DNA of 64,000 bases from Trachythela sp. YZ-2020 (taxonomy: Eukaryota; Cnidaria; Anthozoa; Malacalcyonacea; Clavulariidae), in contig JADLSH010000369.1 of the NCBI GenBank assembly GCA_016169945.1, positions 8,457,001 to 8,521,000 of the forward strand. The letters are read 5' to 3'. Shown here one piece after another: positions 30,901 to 41,294 of the stretch. Both the position numbers and the translations under genes were made by a program. The notes beneath the pieces were generated by a model. That model did not search any database. It saw only the letters and a list, made by a program, of their open reading frames with translations, and was not told where the DNA came from. Within the stretch, counting starts at the first letter, position 1, and each line of letters begins with the position of its first letter.

Positions 30901-33900
30901 GGAGTTGTTGCACCTGAACGGGGCAGCACAATCTGGCACTTTTAAAGGCACGTACAAGATCATGGAACTCTTGACTAAACTTCCTCTGATAAAATCGTAA
31001 GCCGGGGGTAATGCAGGCCTTTGCCTTCGCTACAAGTTGATTGTAAACAGGCACGTTGCCATCTGCCTGACGGCGAGCCACTCCCTCGACATTTGGGTAA
31101 GCATCTATTGCTACAGCATGGGCGACAGTAGATAAGCGTTCGTAGCAGCTGAATATCAGTGGGCCATCCCCTTCCAAATAGTAAGTAGCTGAAACAAAGT
31201 GGGTTCCTCCATCTACCAATGCAGCCAGTTCTAGTTCAAGATCTGCAGCATTACCTGGATAATCAAATATCTCCATAAGATGCATTCTTGTAGCTGGGCA
31301 AAGGTGATCATTCTCCCTCAAAAAGGGCTCTAAATCTCCATATAACTCCATCACCTGCTGCATCACCTCCCACTTGCTCCACCATCGAGTTGGGCTATAG
31401 GACCGCATTGCTGTCCCAGTTCTAGCCTTCCAGGCAAGGCCTACAGCAGGGCTATGTGAAAACATGCTTACCCAGTATTGTGCAAATTTATCGAGGACAC
31501 GGAACTCAAAGTGCTTCCCAACATTATCTATAGTGTGGGAAAAGCAGGTCACATCAAGTAACTGTGGAAAATAGAATTTGACTTGCCGCAATGCTGCCTG
31601 GTTGACAGCTGCCCCATCTTTCATGGCAGCAAGTAAATTACTGGGAAGGATACTGAAATCCACAGCTAAGGCCTTTATCAAACACTGGGCAAGCTCATCT
31701 GCTTTTAAGCTCTTTGCCAATGTTTGAAGCCTTACTAATCTTTGTTGAACGTTCTACTTGCTGTCAACAAATCGCACTACTATAGCCAGAGCCTCACCCA
31801 GACGTGTGCTTCCATCAAAAATAACAGAGCATGCATTTGTCACAGAAAGTTCCTTCTTCAGAGTTTCCTTTTCTTTCTCATGCACAGAGGGGATTAACTG
31901 TTTTAGGTGAGTCTGTGAAGTCAGTCTATGTCCGTACTTCTCTAAGAACGAACGCAAGGAGTCAATCTTTGTCAGAGGGATTCCGGCTGCTAGAAAACTT
32001 TCAACCAAATCGAAGCGATAAACTCTCATATCACGAGGCAATGTCTCACCTTTCGGGTTGTTCGCTTTATCGTTTTTCCAAAGAAATTGCAGAAGTGTTT
32101 GATCTTTTTTCTTGCTTAGTTCAATAGCTTTCTTTGCTTGAGCGTGTTTTCCACATGCAATGTGCTTTCTAACAGTGCTCTTCTTCTTGCTTAAAGTCTC
32201 CTTACAAACATCACATCTTAGCTGATTACCTTCTGTGACAATAAGATATTCATTTTTGTGTTCTTTGACTCTCAGCCACGCACACACTTTTGGGTCTTTT
32301 TTGCCAGGAGTAGAACGACTTTTACCAGCTGGATTCGACTGGATTTTTCGCTTTCTTGAAATAGCAGCCTTCTCTGGAACACTCAAGTTTGCTCCGAGCC
32401 TTTGGGCTTCCTTGATAGGATCATTTGATTCATTGTCAGAGAGGTCTGAGTTGGAATTACTGTCAGTGTCCTCATCTGAACTTTCAACAAGAGCGGCCAT
32501 TTTGAAAAACGTGCTTTAATATGTTAGTACTTGATGTAAGGACAACAAAACAGTTTGAACAAATATTCCAGTGGTTATAATAACCTTAAATTACTAAACC
32601 AAAAAAAACTGCCAAAAAAAGACAAAAGTTTCCCGAAAAAGACAAAAGTTGCCCGAAGTTGCCCGAAATGTCAAAAGTTGCCCAAAATGTCCAAAGTTGC
32701 CCGAAATGTCAAAAGTTGCCGAGCATCTTGTGTCTAGGCCTAAAAGCCACCCATAAATACAATGTAATTAATGAGCATAATTTTTAGTTTATAAAATAGC
32801 ACAATTGTTCACTTTGAGATTTTTGTTATTTTTTTGTAATTATTTTCGTTTCGGTCGTTTCGTTTTGGTCGTTTCGTTTTGGTCGTTTCGTTCCGGTTGT
32901 TTCGCTCGTTTCGTTTCGCTCGTTTCGTTTTGCCGTTTCGGGTTTTAGTACATGCCAAAGATTTTAGAGTTTGGTCACGTAGAGATAGCGATACATCGGA
33001 AAGTGACTTTCTGAGCCTTTGACAGGCTTAAAATGTCTGAATATAGACCGCACAATCAGTATAAACCTTCTATGAGTACTTTTCGACATAACGTTGCGTT
33101 GGAATTAAGTTGTGCATAGAAAAATGTGCATAAAAGGATATTCAAAAATGTATAAATGGTCACATATTACTTCAGAGCACTAGAGCAGCAGAAGACAGAG
33201 ACAGATAACAAAGCTATATCTAACCTTGTTGCATTCTTTTGTGGAATACCATGGTACAGCAAGGTAATGAACTTTTTTTCGTTGTCATATTGGCCAAATG
33301 TTACATTTCCAAACTGCCCGATTTCGAATGTACTGTCTTTATTTAAATTGGAATACTGGCAAACCTTCAAGATACAAAAGTAGGGATTTCGTGGCTGGTG
33401 AATACGAGCGAAATTATTTAGGATCTAACCGACAGAAAATGCGAAAATAATGCTACTGTAATGCCTGGCTAGTGGCTAGTATAGATAAATACCGTAGAGT
33501 TTTGACATCCTCCATCTGAAACATCTGTATTTTTATTGAGTCCATGGCACAGATTGAAGTCAAACAGCCAGCTTCCAACTGCAGAGACAATTCCCTTCCC
33601 GCTATAATGGTATAAAATTAAACAATTTCTAATCCGGTAACAAAAAGAAACATAAAACTGCATGACTGAGCACTTTGGCTAAGTAAAGATGCATGGCAAA
33701 ATTCTATTTCTGAAAGTTGGAAAATGGAGGCGACAAGGCATGGTCCCCTAATTAATTTGTACATGAGGAAAGTCACAACAAACTTCACTCTTCAGTGTTT
33801 GACAAAGTGTAATACCTAGTGCGTTTGTATTGTAACATGGAGCAACTGAACCATATCTGAATAGAAATAGTCGCCGCGGTGCAGTTGATATATTCTTAGA

Positions 33901-35188
33901 TGGAGGCCCGCAGTAATTGGCCAACGTTGTTGCGGTAACCCAGCCATTTATATTATATTATTATTTCTATTAATGTATTGTCCATTGTCCTGTAACTTGT
34001 TATTAATGTATGAATACTACTGTATAATATCCGGTTTGGGTTTTAGTAAAGTGAGCGGTCTATCAGTTTAGCAAACATGATATGTAATCAGCTTAATTAT
34101 GATTTAAAATTTTACAAGTTTATGACCTGACATGAATCCATCCAGTATATACAGTTTACATACAGTTCTCAATATCTAACTGTAGTATTAATGCACTAGT
34201 CAATCGAACCCCCTCTCCACCCACCCACCCACGGGCGTATGCGGAGTTTTAACGGGACTTTGCTGGGGAAATACAGAGTTTTAACAAACGTTGCCATCAT
34301 GCTACCCAGGGTTTTAACACTGACACAAAGACCGGGATAAAATGCCGTGGATTTAACTCTCGTAGAGCCTTCGATTTAATAAACTGAGTAACTGACACAC
34401 GTTCGCCAGACTTTCTTCTTTGACAGTTGAACTGTCACAGTTCCCTGTAGCAGCACGTTTTTATATCAGAAATGACTGATCAGACGACTAGATAGAAAGC
34501 TAGACTTTGGAAAGTTATATGTTCGGCCTGGCAAGCCGGGAAATTTAACAAATGGACAACGGCGGGATTTTAACACTTTTAGTGCATAATGATACAGTAT
34601 AAATCAGTGTCGTGCCGCTGTCTGTGATGCATGAATGAACTTGACCATGCTGGCTTATACCACCCCCGATTGGTTTGAAGTTTATGCAATGACAGCACTG
34701 CATGTGACTGAGTGAATCAGAACAAATTATTTACAATCATTCAGTCTTGCGTTTGAGGAGGTCAACTGAACTTTACAGTACCTCGTTTATGGCAAAATGC
34801 ACAACTTAAGTTTGAATTAATATACAGGTACATAGTAGCAAAACGTCCCTCAAAAGTAGCAGAAGTTCAAGAGTAATCTCGAGTGGAGTGACAAGGCATG
34901 ATCACGTACAGTTATAACAGTCCATTTCTATTTTGCTACATTTATTTAATAAAGTTTGTATAAAACAACTTTCACCTTCTAAGATATAATATGCACATAA
35001 CATACTTACCTTGACATAGGCCACAATGACATCTCTTGTTGTTGCTTAGTGCCGTTTGTTTTACATGCACACTCATCAGACTTGATACACTCAATCTTAA
35101 CAGCCTCGATTCTAAACATTGCAGCTGTAAAAAGTGTTACAAAATACAGGATACGAACTATAAATTTTACTTCGAAGAAAACATCCAT
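27920..35188 (-). CDS. MRH-type (mannose-6-phosphate-receptor-like) membrane protein, locus B
   Basis: Six minus-strand exons join with consistent phases: 35188-35010, 33601-33493, 33364-33225, 28805-28709, 28524-28394, 28046-27920. All have AG acceptors and GT donors. Exon 1 gives a signal peptide and SDECACKTNG; exon 2 WLFDFNLCHG and GGCQNST; exon 3 starts VCQYSN and holds NVTFGQYDN; exon 4 SITITLKCDENGTV; exon 5 TNAACLRPVV, a Ser/Thr/Asn/Gly linker and the start of the membrane helix (LKTVYIVLIAVG); exon 6 the rest of the helix (VVIVLVIGSYVAYKM) and an acidic tail (LLFEEEENEDYG). The CxC, VCQ, TLKCD and closing Cys order is that of MRH/ATG27-type domains. Exon 6 ends at a donor (phase 0), so at least one 3' exon lies outside what I recognised. 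A role in glycoprotein sorting is inferred from the fold. The intron at 28806-33224 holds the nested MITE/hAT. Confidence 0.85.
28610..28672. repeat. (GTTT)n microsatellite
   Basis: About thirteen GTTT units with decayed GTTA copies at the 3' side, within an intron of MRH locus B between exons 5 and 4. Confidence 0.95.
30155..32742 (-). mobile_element. hAT transposon, near complete, 2588 bp
   Basis: Terminal inverted repeats TAGGCCTAGACACAAGATGC (continuing TCG) at 30155 and its exact reverse complement ending at 32742. AAAGCCAC is duplicated on both sides (30147-30154 and 32743-32750), the 8-bp hAT signature. Between TIR and gene both ends carry clusters of AAAAGTTGCCC in inverted orientation (about 30190-30320 and 32615-32720), probable transposase binding sites. 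It encodes one transposase with a single stop. Confidence 0.97.
30518..32500 (-). pseudogene. hAT transposase interrupted by one in-frame TAG
   Basis: Starts ATG at 32500 and is in one frame to 30518, about 660 codons, with a single TAG at 31756-31754. The N-terminus is acidic, then a BED-like zinc finger (CDVC, then HIACGKH, about residues 95-118), the start of the RNase H-like domain (SVIFDGSTR, about residue 232), TCFSHTIDNVGKH, YSPTRWWSKW, and the C-terminal dimerisation block (SSASAERVFSVMKNFF) close to the end. No frameshift was seen. One substitution is thus the only visible lesion, so loss of function is recent or could be by-passed by readthrough. The gene is on the opposite side of nothing host-like; it lies in an intron of the MRH gene, same strand. 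Confidence 0.95.
34192..34586. mobile_element. Harbinger-type MITE, TGCACTAGTCAAT family (copy 3)
   Basis: Left end TGCACTAGTCAATCGAACCC, right end TTTTAGTGCA, flanked by TAA on both sides (34189-34191 and 34587-34589). Shares GGGACTTTGC and TTTTAACAAACGTTGCC with copy 1 in inverse order. The right end has lost part of the inverted repeat. It sits between exons 2 and 1 of MRH locus B. Confidence 0.9.
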
Positions 35189-36745
35189 CTTGATATAAAA
35201 TTCGTTTTCTTAGTAAACCGAAAGGCTCTCATAAAACATTAGACAGAAGCACGTGAGATTCTCAGTAAGGCATTACTTGGAATTGCGACTCGAATGGCTT
35301 GTTTTCCTGGAATCACCACGGGTGACAATATAAACACTCAAAATAAAAATGCATATAATTATGCGAGGTAACATATAATCAGTATGTAAGATTAACGAAT
35401 GATAAACCTTTAGAATGTTAGTTGAAAGATTTTGAAGTTCTAATGAATAATTGAATATTTCTACATTAAGGCTGGCAATTCATTTTCGTGCACGTATCAA
35501 TTTAACGAGACTTAATTTGCGTTATGTTTAGCGATTTCAAGAATTGGACACGCCGCAGCATAACAAGTTCACAACATGTTTTTACTTGTCTTGGAATAAA
35601 TATATAATTCTATTTAGTTGGACATGTGGTAACAGGAACCATTATTAATGGCAAGTTAGTCGAATGCATATTAATTCACACACCTCTTTTAACTGCCCCA
35701 ATGTTAATAAAATCTATCATATTAACCCTTATTAAGCAAACACATCTTGCAGCGTTGCAGGGTCCCAAAGGTGTCTGTTTATTAAATAGGGGTTCGACTG
35801 TATTTTTGCATGCGTTAGAACTAAAAATGCTCCATACAGATACCTCGAGTTCATTTATTCTATCTACTGAGTAGCTCAATCTAAGGTCAACTGCAAATTG
35901 GATACAAGCATGGCTACATGCTAACACCACTCTGAGATCAGTGACTAACATACATACACAAACTAACTCGCACGATATACAAAGGTAATCCAATTTCAGC
36001 ATGTCTGCATGTGTGCCGGTTTGTATTGTGTTTTTCCATAATTTCTTTACACAGCGACAACAAGGGAAAATGACCAAGTATGAATCGAAAAAAAACTGTC
36101 GGTCGAAATCGCATTTTCCACCGTTGGGAAATGGGTGCAAAACTATTGATCCAAATGGATCTCAAATTCATGAATTCTAATTTCAATGGAATAAAATTAA
36201 ATGATTTTTCTTAACTGTTTTAAGCTTATTGTTTAGCAAGACACGTTATTGATTAATTGTTTTTTCTTTTCCTATGTACTAAGCAAATTACAGAGGTGGA
36301 AAAATGTATTTTCAACCGCAATTTTTAACCGGCTTGTTTTGGTCATTTCTGCTTGCACTTATACAAAGTCAAAAGCTAAAACCCTAATCTTTGCAAATAT
36401 TAAATTTTTGAACGCAATATTGAACGCACAAGAGCCATGCATGCTAAAGTTGGATTGCATTTTTTTATACACCCTGTATATACCTACAACTGCGTCAGTG
36501 TGCCCGTACAGGCATGAAATCACACAAGATTTAGAACAAAAGTTAAAAAATAAACTTTCTTATTTATATAAAAAATGTTTCATTTTACAAATCATACAAA
36601 TACTAGATTACCATTGTGCAAATCAAAATCACATTACATTACGTATCTATACTAATATGCATGAACATGCTCGTTTTAGCGTTACTTGGATCAATTTCTT
36701 GCTTTGAATATGCACTTTTCATATTGGTCTTCTACTATATAAATG
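35189..36745. other. Upstream region of MRH locus B; transposon relic
   Basis: No gene. A weak inverted similarity joins about 36055-36130 and 36290-36360 (GAAAATGACCAA and TTTTCCACC against their complements). At about 36455-36478 there is TTTTTTTATACACCCTGTA, the terminus of a mariner-like element as at 25850. The 154-codon minus-strand frame here has no domain and is probably chance. Confidence 0.45.
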
Positions 36746-37157
36746 GAGTTTGGGTTTTGGTCGAGGGTCGAGGGTGGAAGGTCGAGGGTGGAAGGTCGAG
36801 TTATTGACAACGCCGCGATCAACTATTTTTGAACTATTTTCATAACGATTTTTAGTTATGACCGCGGCCTTGTCAATTTAACAACAATTATAAAATCTAA
36901 ATTTAGTATCATTAATTTAACTTACTAATCAATATTTCGTGTTAATATTTACGAAAAGAAGTTCTGTAAATTGACAAAAGTATAGTTTTTAAAAGTTTTT
37001 ACACCATTCAGCATTCTACTCCAATTCAACAGTACCAATGAAATCAATTTTTCGACCTCGACTTTCGACCCTCGACCTCGACATTTGACCCTCGACCTCG
37101 ACTTTCGACCTTCCACCCTCGACCTCGACCTTCCACCCTCGACCAAAACTCAAACTC
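36746..37157. mobile_element. 412-bp MITE with GGTCGAGGG arms and 9-bp duplication
   Basis: Ends GAGTTTGGGTTTTGGTCGAG and CTCGACCAAAACTCAAACTC are inverted repeats. ATATAAATG is duplicated outside both ends (36737-36745 and 37158-37166). Both arms are arrays of GGTCGAGGGT/GGAAGGTCGA words. The left arm array is short, the right one long, suggesting repeat expansion after insertion. Confidence 0.9.
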
Positions 37158-37525
37158 ATATAAATGTGCAAAATGACCAACCATGTGCGTTTTTAGCGAC
37201 ATGTCGAAATGACTTAACATATTTGTATCCCGAAATGACGTCACAAGGGTTTGGATTAAGGGTTAGATTCAAGGTTAGGACCAGGTTTGTATAGGTTAGG
37301 ACCAGGTTTGCAGGGACAAGATAGTGCATAACGTATTCAATGCGATATCTATCCATAAACCATATCAGAACATCCAAGTGCAAAATTTGTCCTCGACCTA
37401 ATACGTCTTTGGCCAGAATCATGTATAACGTTTTCTTTACATCGAAGTTGGTTTAAAACGCCTTCCCGAAGCAGCTGCTCTCCACAGCCTCTGAACCTCT
37501 TCCGGTGCCTCTGGCCTTTTCAGTG

Positions 37526-37620
37526 CAATCTCGTTCCCAGAATATGCCCGTTCGCAGGTTAGGTCGTTGGGCATGTCGACCACCTAATATGCGAACGGGC
37601 ATACTCTGGGTACGAGATTG
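37526..37620. mobile_element. Short hairpin MITE, 95 bp
   Basis: CAATCTCGTTCCCAGAATAT and GCCCGTTCGCA face TGCGAACGGGC and ATACTCTGGGTACGAGATTG, 31-bp arms with few mismatches and a loop of about 33 bp. No clear target duplication. Confidence 0.75.
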
Positions 37621-37811
37621 GCATTTTTGCAGAAATCCTTTCATGAAAACGTGTCTCGTGTCTTATTACTGTTTTGTTAATTCATGCTAGATGCCTATTA
37701 TAGTTATTCTTAGTCTTATCAGATTCTATGGTCACAGGGGAATTTAGTTTCAGGCATTTTTATTTGTCAGTGAGAATGACTGGTCGGAAAAGTCTTATTA
37801 GTAAGGAGCAT

Positions 37812-37990
37812 TGTGGAAACAATGTTTTCTGGTTCACCCACCTTCCGAAACATGGCTAGGAAACAATGCATAATGGTTTTCCCACATTCGGGAAACATGG
37901 CTTGGAAACAATGTTATCTGGGTTGGCCACCTTTGGGAAACCTGGCTAGATAACAATGTTTCCTGGTTTGGCATTTTCAGGAAACATGGG
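37812..37990. repeat. Degenerate tandem repeat, about 47-bp unit, four copies
   Basis: Each unit has AAACAATG, then TGGTTT/TGGGTTGG, then CCAC or GCATT and GGAAACATGGCT. Copies differ at about a fifth of positions, so the array is old. Confidence 0.75.
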
Positions 37991-38724
37991 TATAGGAACA
38001 TATATTAACGTCGCATTCGTTTTGTATTTAGAAAATTCTATGAAACTGTCTGCTATCACTCAACATTTGAAAATTACATTGGTTACTGCCTCGAACTTCG
38101 GCTCGGCTAAATTTTCTGCTAAGCTGTGTCATTTATAATTAGAATATTATTTCCTAACAGTTTATTAAAATGTGGTGCTGGAACAAAGTATTGATTCTTT
38201 ATTCACAATCATATCTCACTGTATCCTTCTCTTTTACAACATCGGTCACACAATTCTTTCATTTTCTTGCCAAAGAATACACAACCGTCCTAGAAGACAT
38301 TAAGGTAAAGATAAATCAAGGGAAATTTTACAGACAAAATTAAAGGTTCTACTAAATGGTTCGTGAATGATTCTTCACAGATTACTTGTTTTCGCTTGCA
38401 TTGCACTCTTGTTTAAGATGAAATCTTAATCTATGAAATCCCCGAACAAATTGCCAGGCAACGTGCACTCTAGCAGACTCTACATCAATAACGTATTCGC
38501 GAGCTCAAGCGTTGTAGCTGTTAGATGTTTTCTTGTGTGAACCAATCCCAAAATCCCCCAAAAACGCCCTAACCCAAAGGCCGGCTAACCTAAAAAAGTG
38601 AAAACAGTTTGTTGGCGTCTCTAAACTGCACTCTAACCCAAACTACACGACCCCAAGCTTCGACAATCGGGTTTATAATCGGTCTTCATCGGGGGTGATC
38701 TAAAGTCGTGGCTCCTTATACTGT

Positions 38725-38990
38725 ATACTGGCGCAGTCGTCAGAGCAAGCGCTTTTCACCTCTGAGTCTTGAGTTCGATTCTCGCTGAGGACTTTACTCA
38801 TCATACTCATGTGAAAAGAGTAAGTCAACGCTCTACCGAAAGTCGTGGGTTTTCTCCGGGCACTCCAGTTTCCTCCCACAGGGAAAGTTGACAGGGTGGG
38901 TTAGGATAAACAGATTAGAAAGTAATATCACAATTGTTGTAAAAATAGATAATGTAGGCTAAGTACTCATTATATAGGTAGCGAGATACT
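38725..38990 (+). mobile_element. tRNA-derived SINE
   Basis: The head carries polymerase III boxes: TGGCGCAGTCGTCAGAGCA (A box-like) and TGAGTTCGATTCTCGC (B box). The body contains GTGGGTTTTCTCCGGGCACT followed by CCAGTTTCCTCCCACA, a central domain widely shared by marine invertebrate SINEs. The 3' end is not sharply defined. Confidence 0.65.
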
Positions 38991-39040
38991 TGATGTAATC
39001 GGTCACTGAAAAGCCCCAATGGGGAGTGAGCTGAATAATG

Positions 39041-39075
39041 CCGGCAGCCGGTTATTTAGTAAAACTGCCGGCTAT
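39041..39075. repeat. Left half of an inverted pair flanking the 21-kb element
   Basis: GCCGGCAGCCGGTTATTTAG followed by TAAAACTGCC is matched in reverse complement at 60663-60695 (GGCAGTTTACTAAATAGCCG, then GCTGCCGGC). This suggests the 21-kb element landed inside an older inverted-repeat MITE of about 350 bp. Confidence 0.7.
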
Positions 39076-39140
39076 TTTAGGGCTGATATTTTATGCTAAG
39101 AATTATATAAAGTGCTTTTTGCAGTAGCATTCAGCGAACC

Positions 39141-39209
39141 TGCCGGTGGCGTAGTGGTTTAGGGCGTGCACTTACATACTCGAGTAGTCTCGTGGTTCGA
39201 GTCCCGGCA
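39141..39209 (+). other. tRNA-like sequence
   Basis: TGGCGTAGTGGTTTAGGGC (A box) and GTGGTTCGAGTCCCGGC (B box) are spaced as in a tRNA, and TGCCGG can pair with CCGGCA. However the same CCGG bases would be needed by both acceptor and T stems, and no good D or anticodon stem forms. I call it a tRNA-derived relic, perhaps a SINE head, not a functional tRNA. It is about 100 bp outside the left end of the Polinton-like element. Confidence 0.4.
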
Positions 39210-39310
39210 AACTCATCTTATTTAACTTAGAATTTTTTTCCTTAAACTATTTTTTTCCAACTTGTTTAACTCCTTAAATTGTTTCTAAAACATTTAATGT
39301 TAGGGTTAAG

Positions 39311-39902
39311 TAATAATATAGGTAGTTTTCGACCCGGGTTTTTGGGTGGGCGCAGGGAGGCGCATCATTACATATTCAAACATCATTAACATAATATGAG
39401 CCTGAGCAACATCATTGACATAATATCCCTATATGGGCATGATCATTAGCATACAGTGGCGGGGCGCACAATACGTAATTAACATAAACATTAATTAATT
39501 ATACAACTCAGATTTCGTAGAGTTCATCATATTTTGTGTGCAGAAATATGTCTTTGTTATCGCGAGATTTATAAACTCCTTCTGACCTTCTTAGTAATAA
39601 ATTCGTATCTAGTGAAGTGTTTCTTAGACAACCAATATAGCGACACTTGACCTAGTATTGCCTTATTGCCTTATGCGAAACAAACGGCTTTCTGAGTCGA
39701 CCAAAATAGGGACCTAATAAAAAGATAGGCATGGTTCTTACAGCGACGTTTCAAGCGTTTTAAAAGTCCCAAAGAAAAAGAGGGTTCGATTACTTCACTT
39801 GGCAAACATTTATTGATTAACATTTCTTTTACACTAAGAATGACTATTTAAGATCGAATCTTTTCATCTGAGAAAACTTTTTAATATAGGGTTTTACAAA
39901 CA
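39311..39902. repeat. Left terminal inverted repeat of the Polinton-like element
   Basis: Pairs with 60107-60616. The outermost shared core is TAGGTAGTTTTCGACCCGG; the ten bases further out agree at eight positions. Matching continues through CATCATTAACATAATATGAG, TTAATTATACAACTCAGATT and TATTTAAGATCGAATCTTTT. This copy carries about 80 extra bases near 39774-39830. Weaker inverted similarity resumes at 39959-40045 against 59868-59950 around the polyadenylation regions of the two outermost genes. Confidence 0.95.
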
Positions 39903-40044
39903 AAATTTTCAACATAAAGTTTTAAAGATATATAATTATAGGACGAGAAAATATTGTACAATGTACGTTGTTAGTTGATAAATATACACACAGAATTCAT
40001 TTTTAAAACATATTTATTGATTAAAGTTTCTTTTACAGAGTGTC

Positions 40045-40620
40045 TTAAATGTCATATTGGGAATATTCACTGTCCGAGTCATTTTCGTCGCTACTTTCAT
40101 CATCCCTTATCCACCTTGTCGGTTTTCTATCCTCATAGTCTATATTGAAACACAGTCTTTTCATTTTGGTGGATGGTATATTACTGTCTGAAACTTTTCG
40201 TCTCTTGTTTCCTCGGCCTGATTGTCGTAGTAGCGTCTTTGCTCCCTGTTCAGCAAAGTCTTTGACAACTTCCCGTCCACGAGACTTTATTGATTTTGAT
40301 ACATTTTTCCCATCGAGTACATCTTGACCCACTTCTGCCGCTGCTTGTAACGCTCTCTTTCCTACTGCTTGTGCTCCTTGTTTTAGTATGGGAATAGCAA
40401 AGCTTGCAAGACTCTTGAAAATACCCCCGATTCCATATCCCCTCTGCATTCCCTTCAACACTACACCATGATGATTTCTTAAGTAATGTTATGTTAATAG
40501 TTTTACATCTGGGACAAGTAAACCTCTGTTTCTCGCTCCAGTCAGTGCTTCTCCAGCACGTTGATTTCTTCTATAATGATCAGTTAGTAGTTTTACGTCG
40601 GGGATAAGTACGCCTCTCAT
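40045..40620 (-). pseudogene. Adenovirus pX-like / Polinton core or minor virion protein
   Basis: The main frame (40461-40045) begins near GYGIGGIFKSLASFAIPIL, a Gly-rich start with an amphipathic helix, then alternating Ala/Lys helices, a bipartite basic stretch (GRGNKRRKV) and an acidic tail. This layout is typical of the adenovirus pX/pVI-like proteins of Polintons and adintoviruses, which bind DNA or line the capsid. The natural start is probably ATG at 40620 (MRGVLIPDVKLLTDHY); between 40620 and 40465 this N-terminal segment is duplicated (a second GLLVPDVKLLT) and the frame is broken. A polyadenylation-like AATAAA region follows inside the TIR-proximal DNA. Confidence 0.75.
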
Positions 40621-40671
40621 CTTTTCATCTGTCTTGGTCGTTTTCCAATGTTCAACTGCTAGGAGAATGCT

Positions 40672-40959
40672 TCACTTGTGTATTTTATTTGGATCATAAA
40701 AGTGGCTTCTATTTGTACGGATATCCAATATTTCATCGCAATGACAATGTGAACAACACGCAATCGTATGTGTGAAATCATCTTTGTAAAGTGTACAATC
40801 ACAAATCATACAGTGACATCCGGTAAAACTCGAATAAAAATCTGTCCATGCACAGATAGGGCATGTACCCAATTGACATATCTGTAAACAATTTTCACAA
40901 TTGTTACATTTTGTATCTTCAGACGAATCCTCAGTATCTTCATCTTGCCGTGACTCCAT
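40672..40959 (-). CDS. Cys-rich zinc-binding frame of the Polinton-like element
   Basis: 95 codons from an ATG at 40959. After an acidic start it shows a dense Cys/His series: CNNCENCLQIC, CPIC, CHCMICDC, CCSHCHC, that is at least four CxxC pairs. It overlaps the 3' end of the upstream frame (41294-40806) by about 150 bases, where the upstream frame turns into a shadow. It may be a separate overlapping gene or the frameshifted C-terminus of the upstream protein. Function unknown; a RING-like zinc fold is possible. Confidence 0.55.
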   Translation of the reverse strand: MESRQDEDTEDSSEDTKCNNCENCLQICQLGTCPICAWTDFYSSFTGCHCMICDCTLYKDDFTHTIACCSHCHCDEILDIRTNRSHFYDPNKIHK

Positions 40960-41294
40960 TCGTGTAACTTTGCAAGGACCCGCCCGTTGGTGATAAGACC
41001 TTTATCAATTTCCAATGCCGCAAGACCTTTGAGAAATATACTCAATCCATAAGGCTCTGGAATATATGGATGAAAAGGCCTCGTGCAATATTTTAGAATG
41101 TTTACAATATCAGTTCCACGTATATCCTGTCCTCTGTAAACGATTTCTCCTTTTGTATTCCACGTCAAAATGTCGGTAGATGTGAGAATGGTGTGAAGGA
41201 TTTCTTCAGCGCCATAACTATTTTCATTGTCAAGATATTGAAGAATGTCTTGAAGTCGCCACTGTTCAGGAGATGGTCTTTTGGTGCTATCCAT
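40960..41294 (-). CDS. Conserved small Polinton-type protein (tentative)
   Basis: Starts ATG at 41294 and encodes about 112 meaningful residues before merging with the Cys-rich frame. Central text GEIVYRGQDIRGTDIVNILK, then PEPYGLSIFLKGLAALEI, has the layout (hydrophobic strand, R/PG-x-N/D-I-V, helix, G-x-x-x-F-x-x-G-L) of a small protein repeatedly found beside virion genes in animal Polintons and adintoviruses. Function unknown. The formal frame continues to 40806 but I regard that tail as out of frame. Confidence 0.5.

Larger units (their letters stand above)
29597..32956. mobile_element. Outer MITE with 9-bp duplication, split by a hAT insertion
   Basis: Ends GGCATGTACTAAAACCCGAA and its reverse complement, followed by GAAACGGCAAAACGAAACGA-type repeats on both sides. 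AAAGATTTT is duplicated exactly outside (29588-29596 and 32957-32965). Without the hAT (30155-32742) and its 8-bp duplication it is about 760 bp. The subterminal arms are arrays of the words AAACGACC and AAACGAAACG, in inverted orientation at the right end. A 9-bp duplication suggests Mutator-like mobilisation. Confidence 0.9.

Noticed and set aside
35676..36140. 154-codon minus-strand frame
   Set aside because: No domain, no splice context, and it overlaps a weak inverted repeat and mariner terminus; composition looks like chance.
39141..39209. Functional tRNA gene
   Set aside because: A and B boxes are present but acceptor and T stems would need the same bases, and no D or anticodon stem forms.
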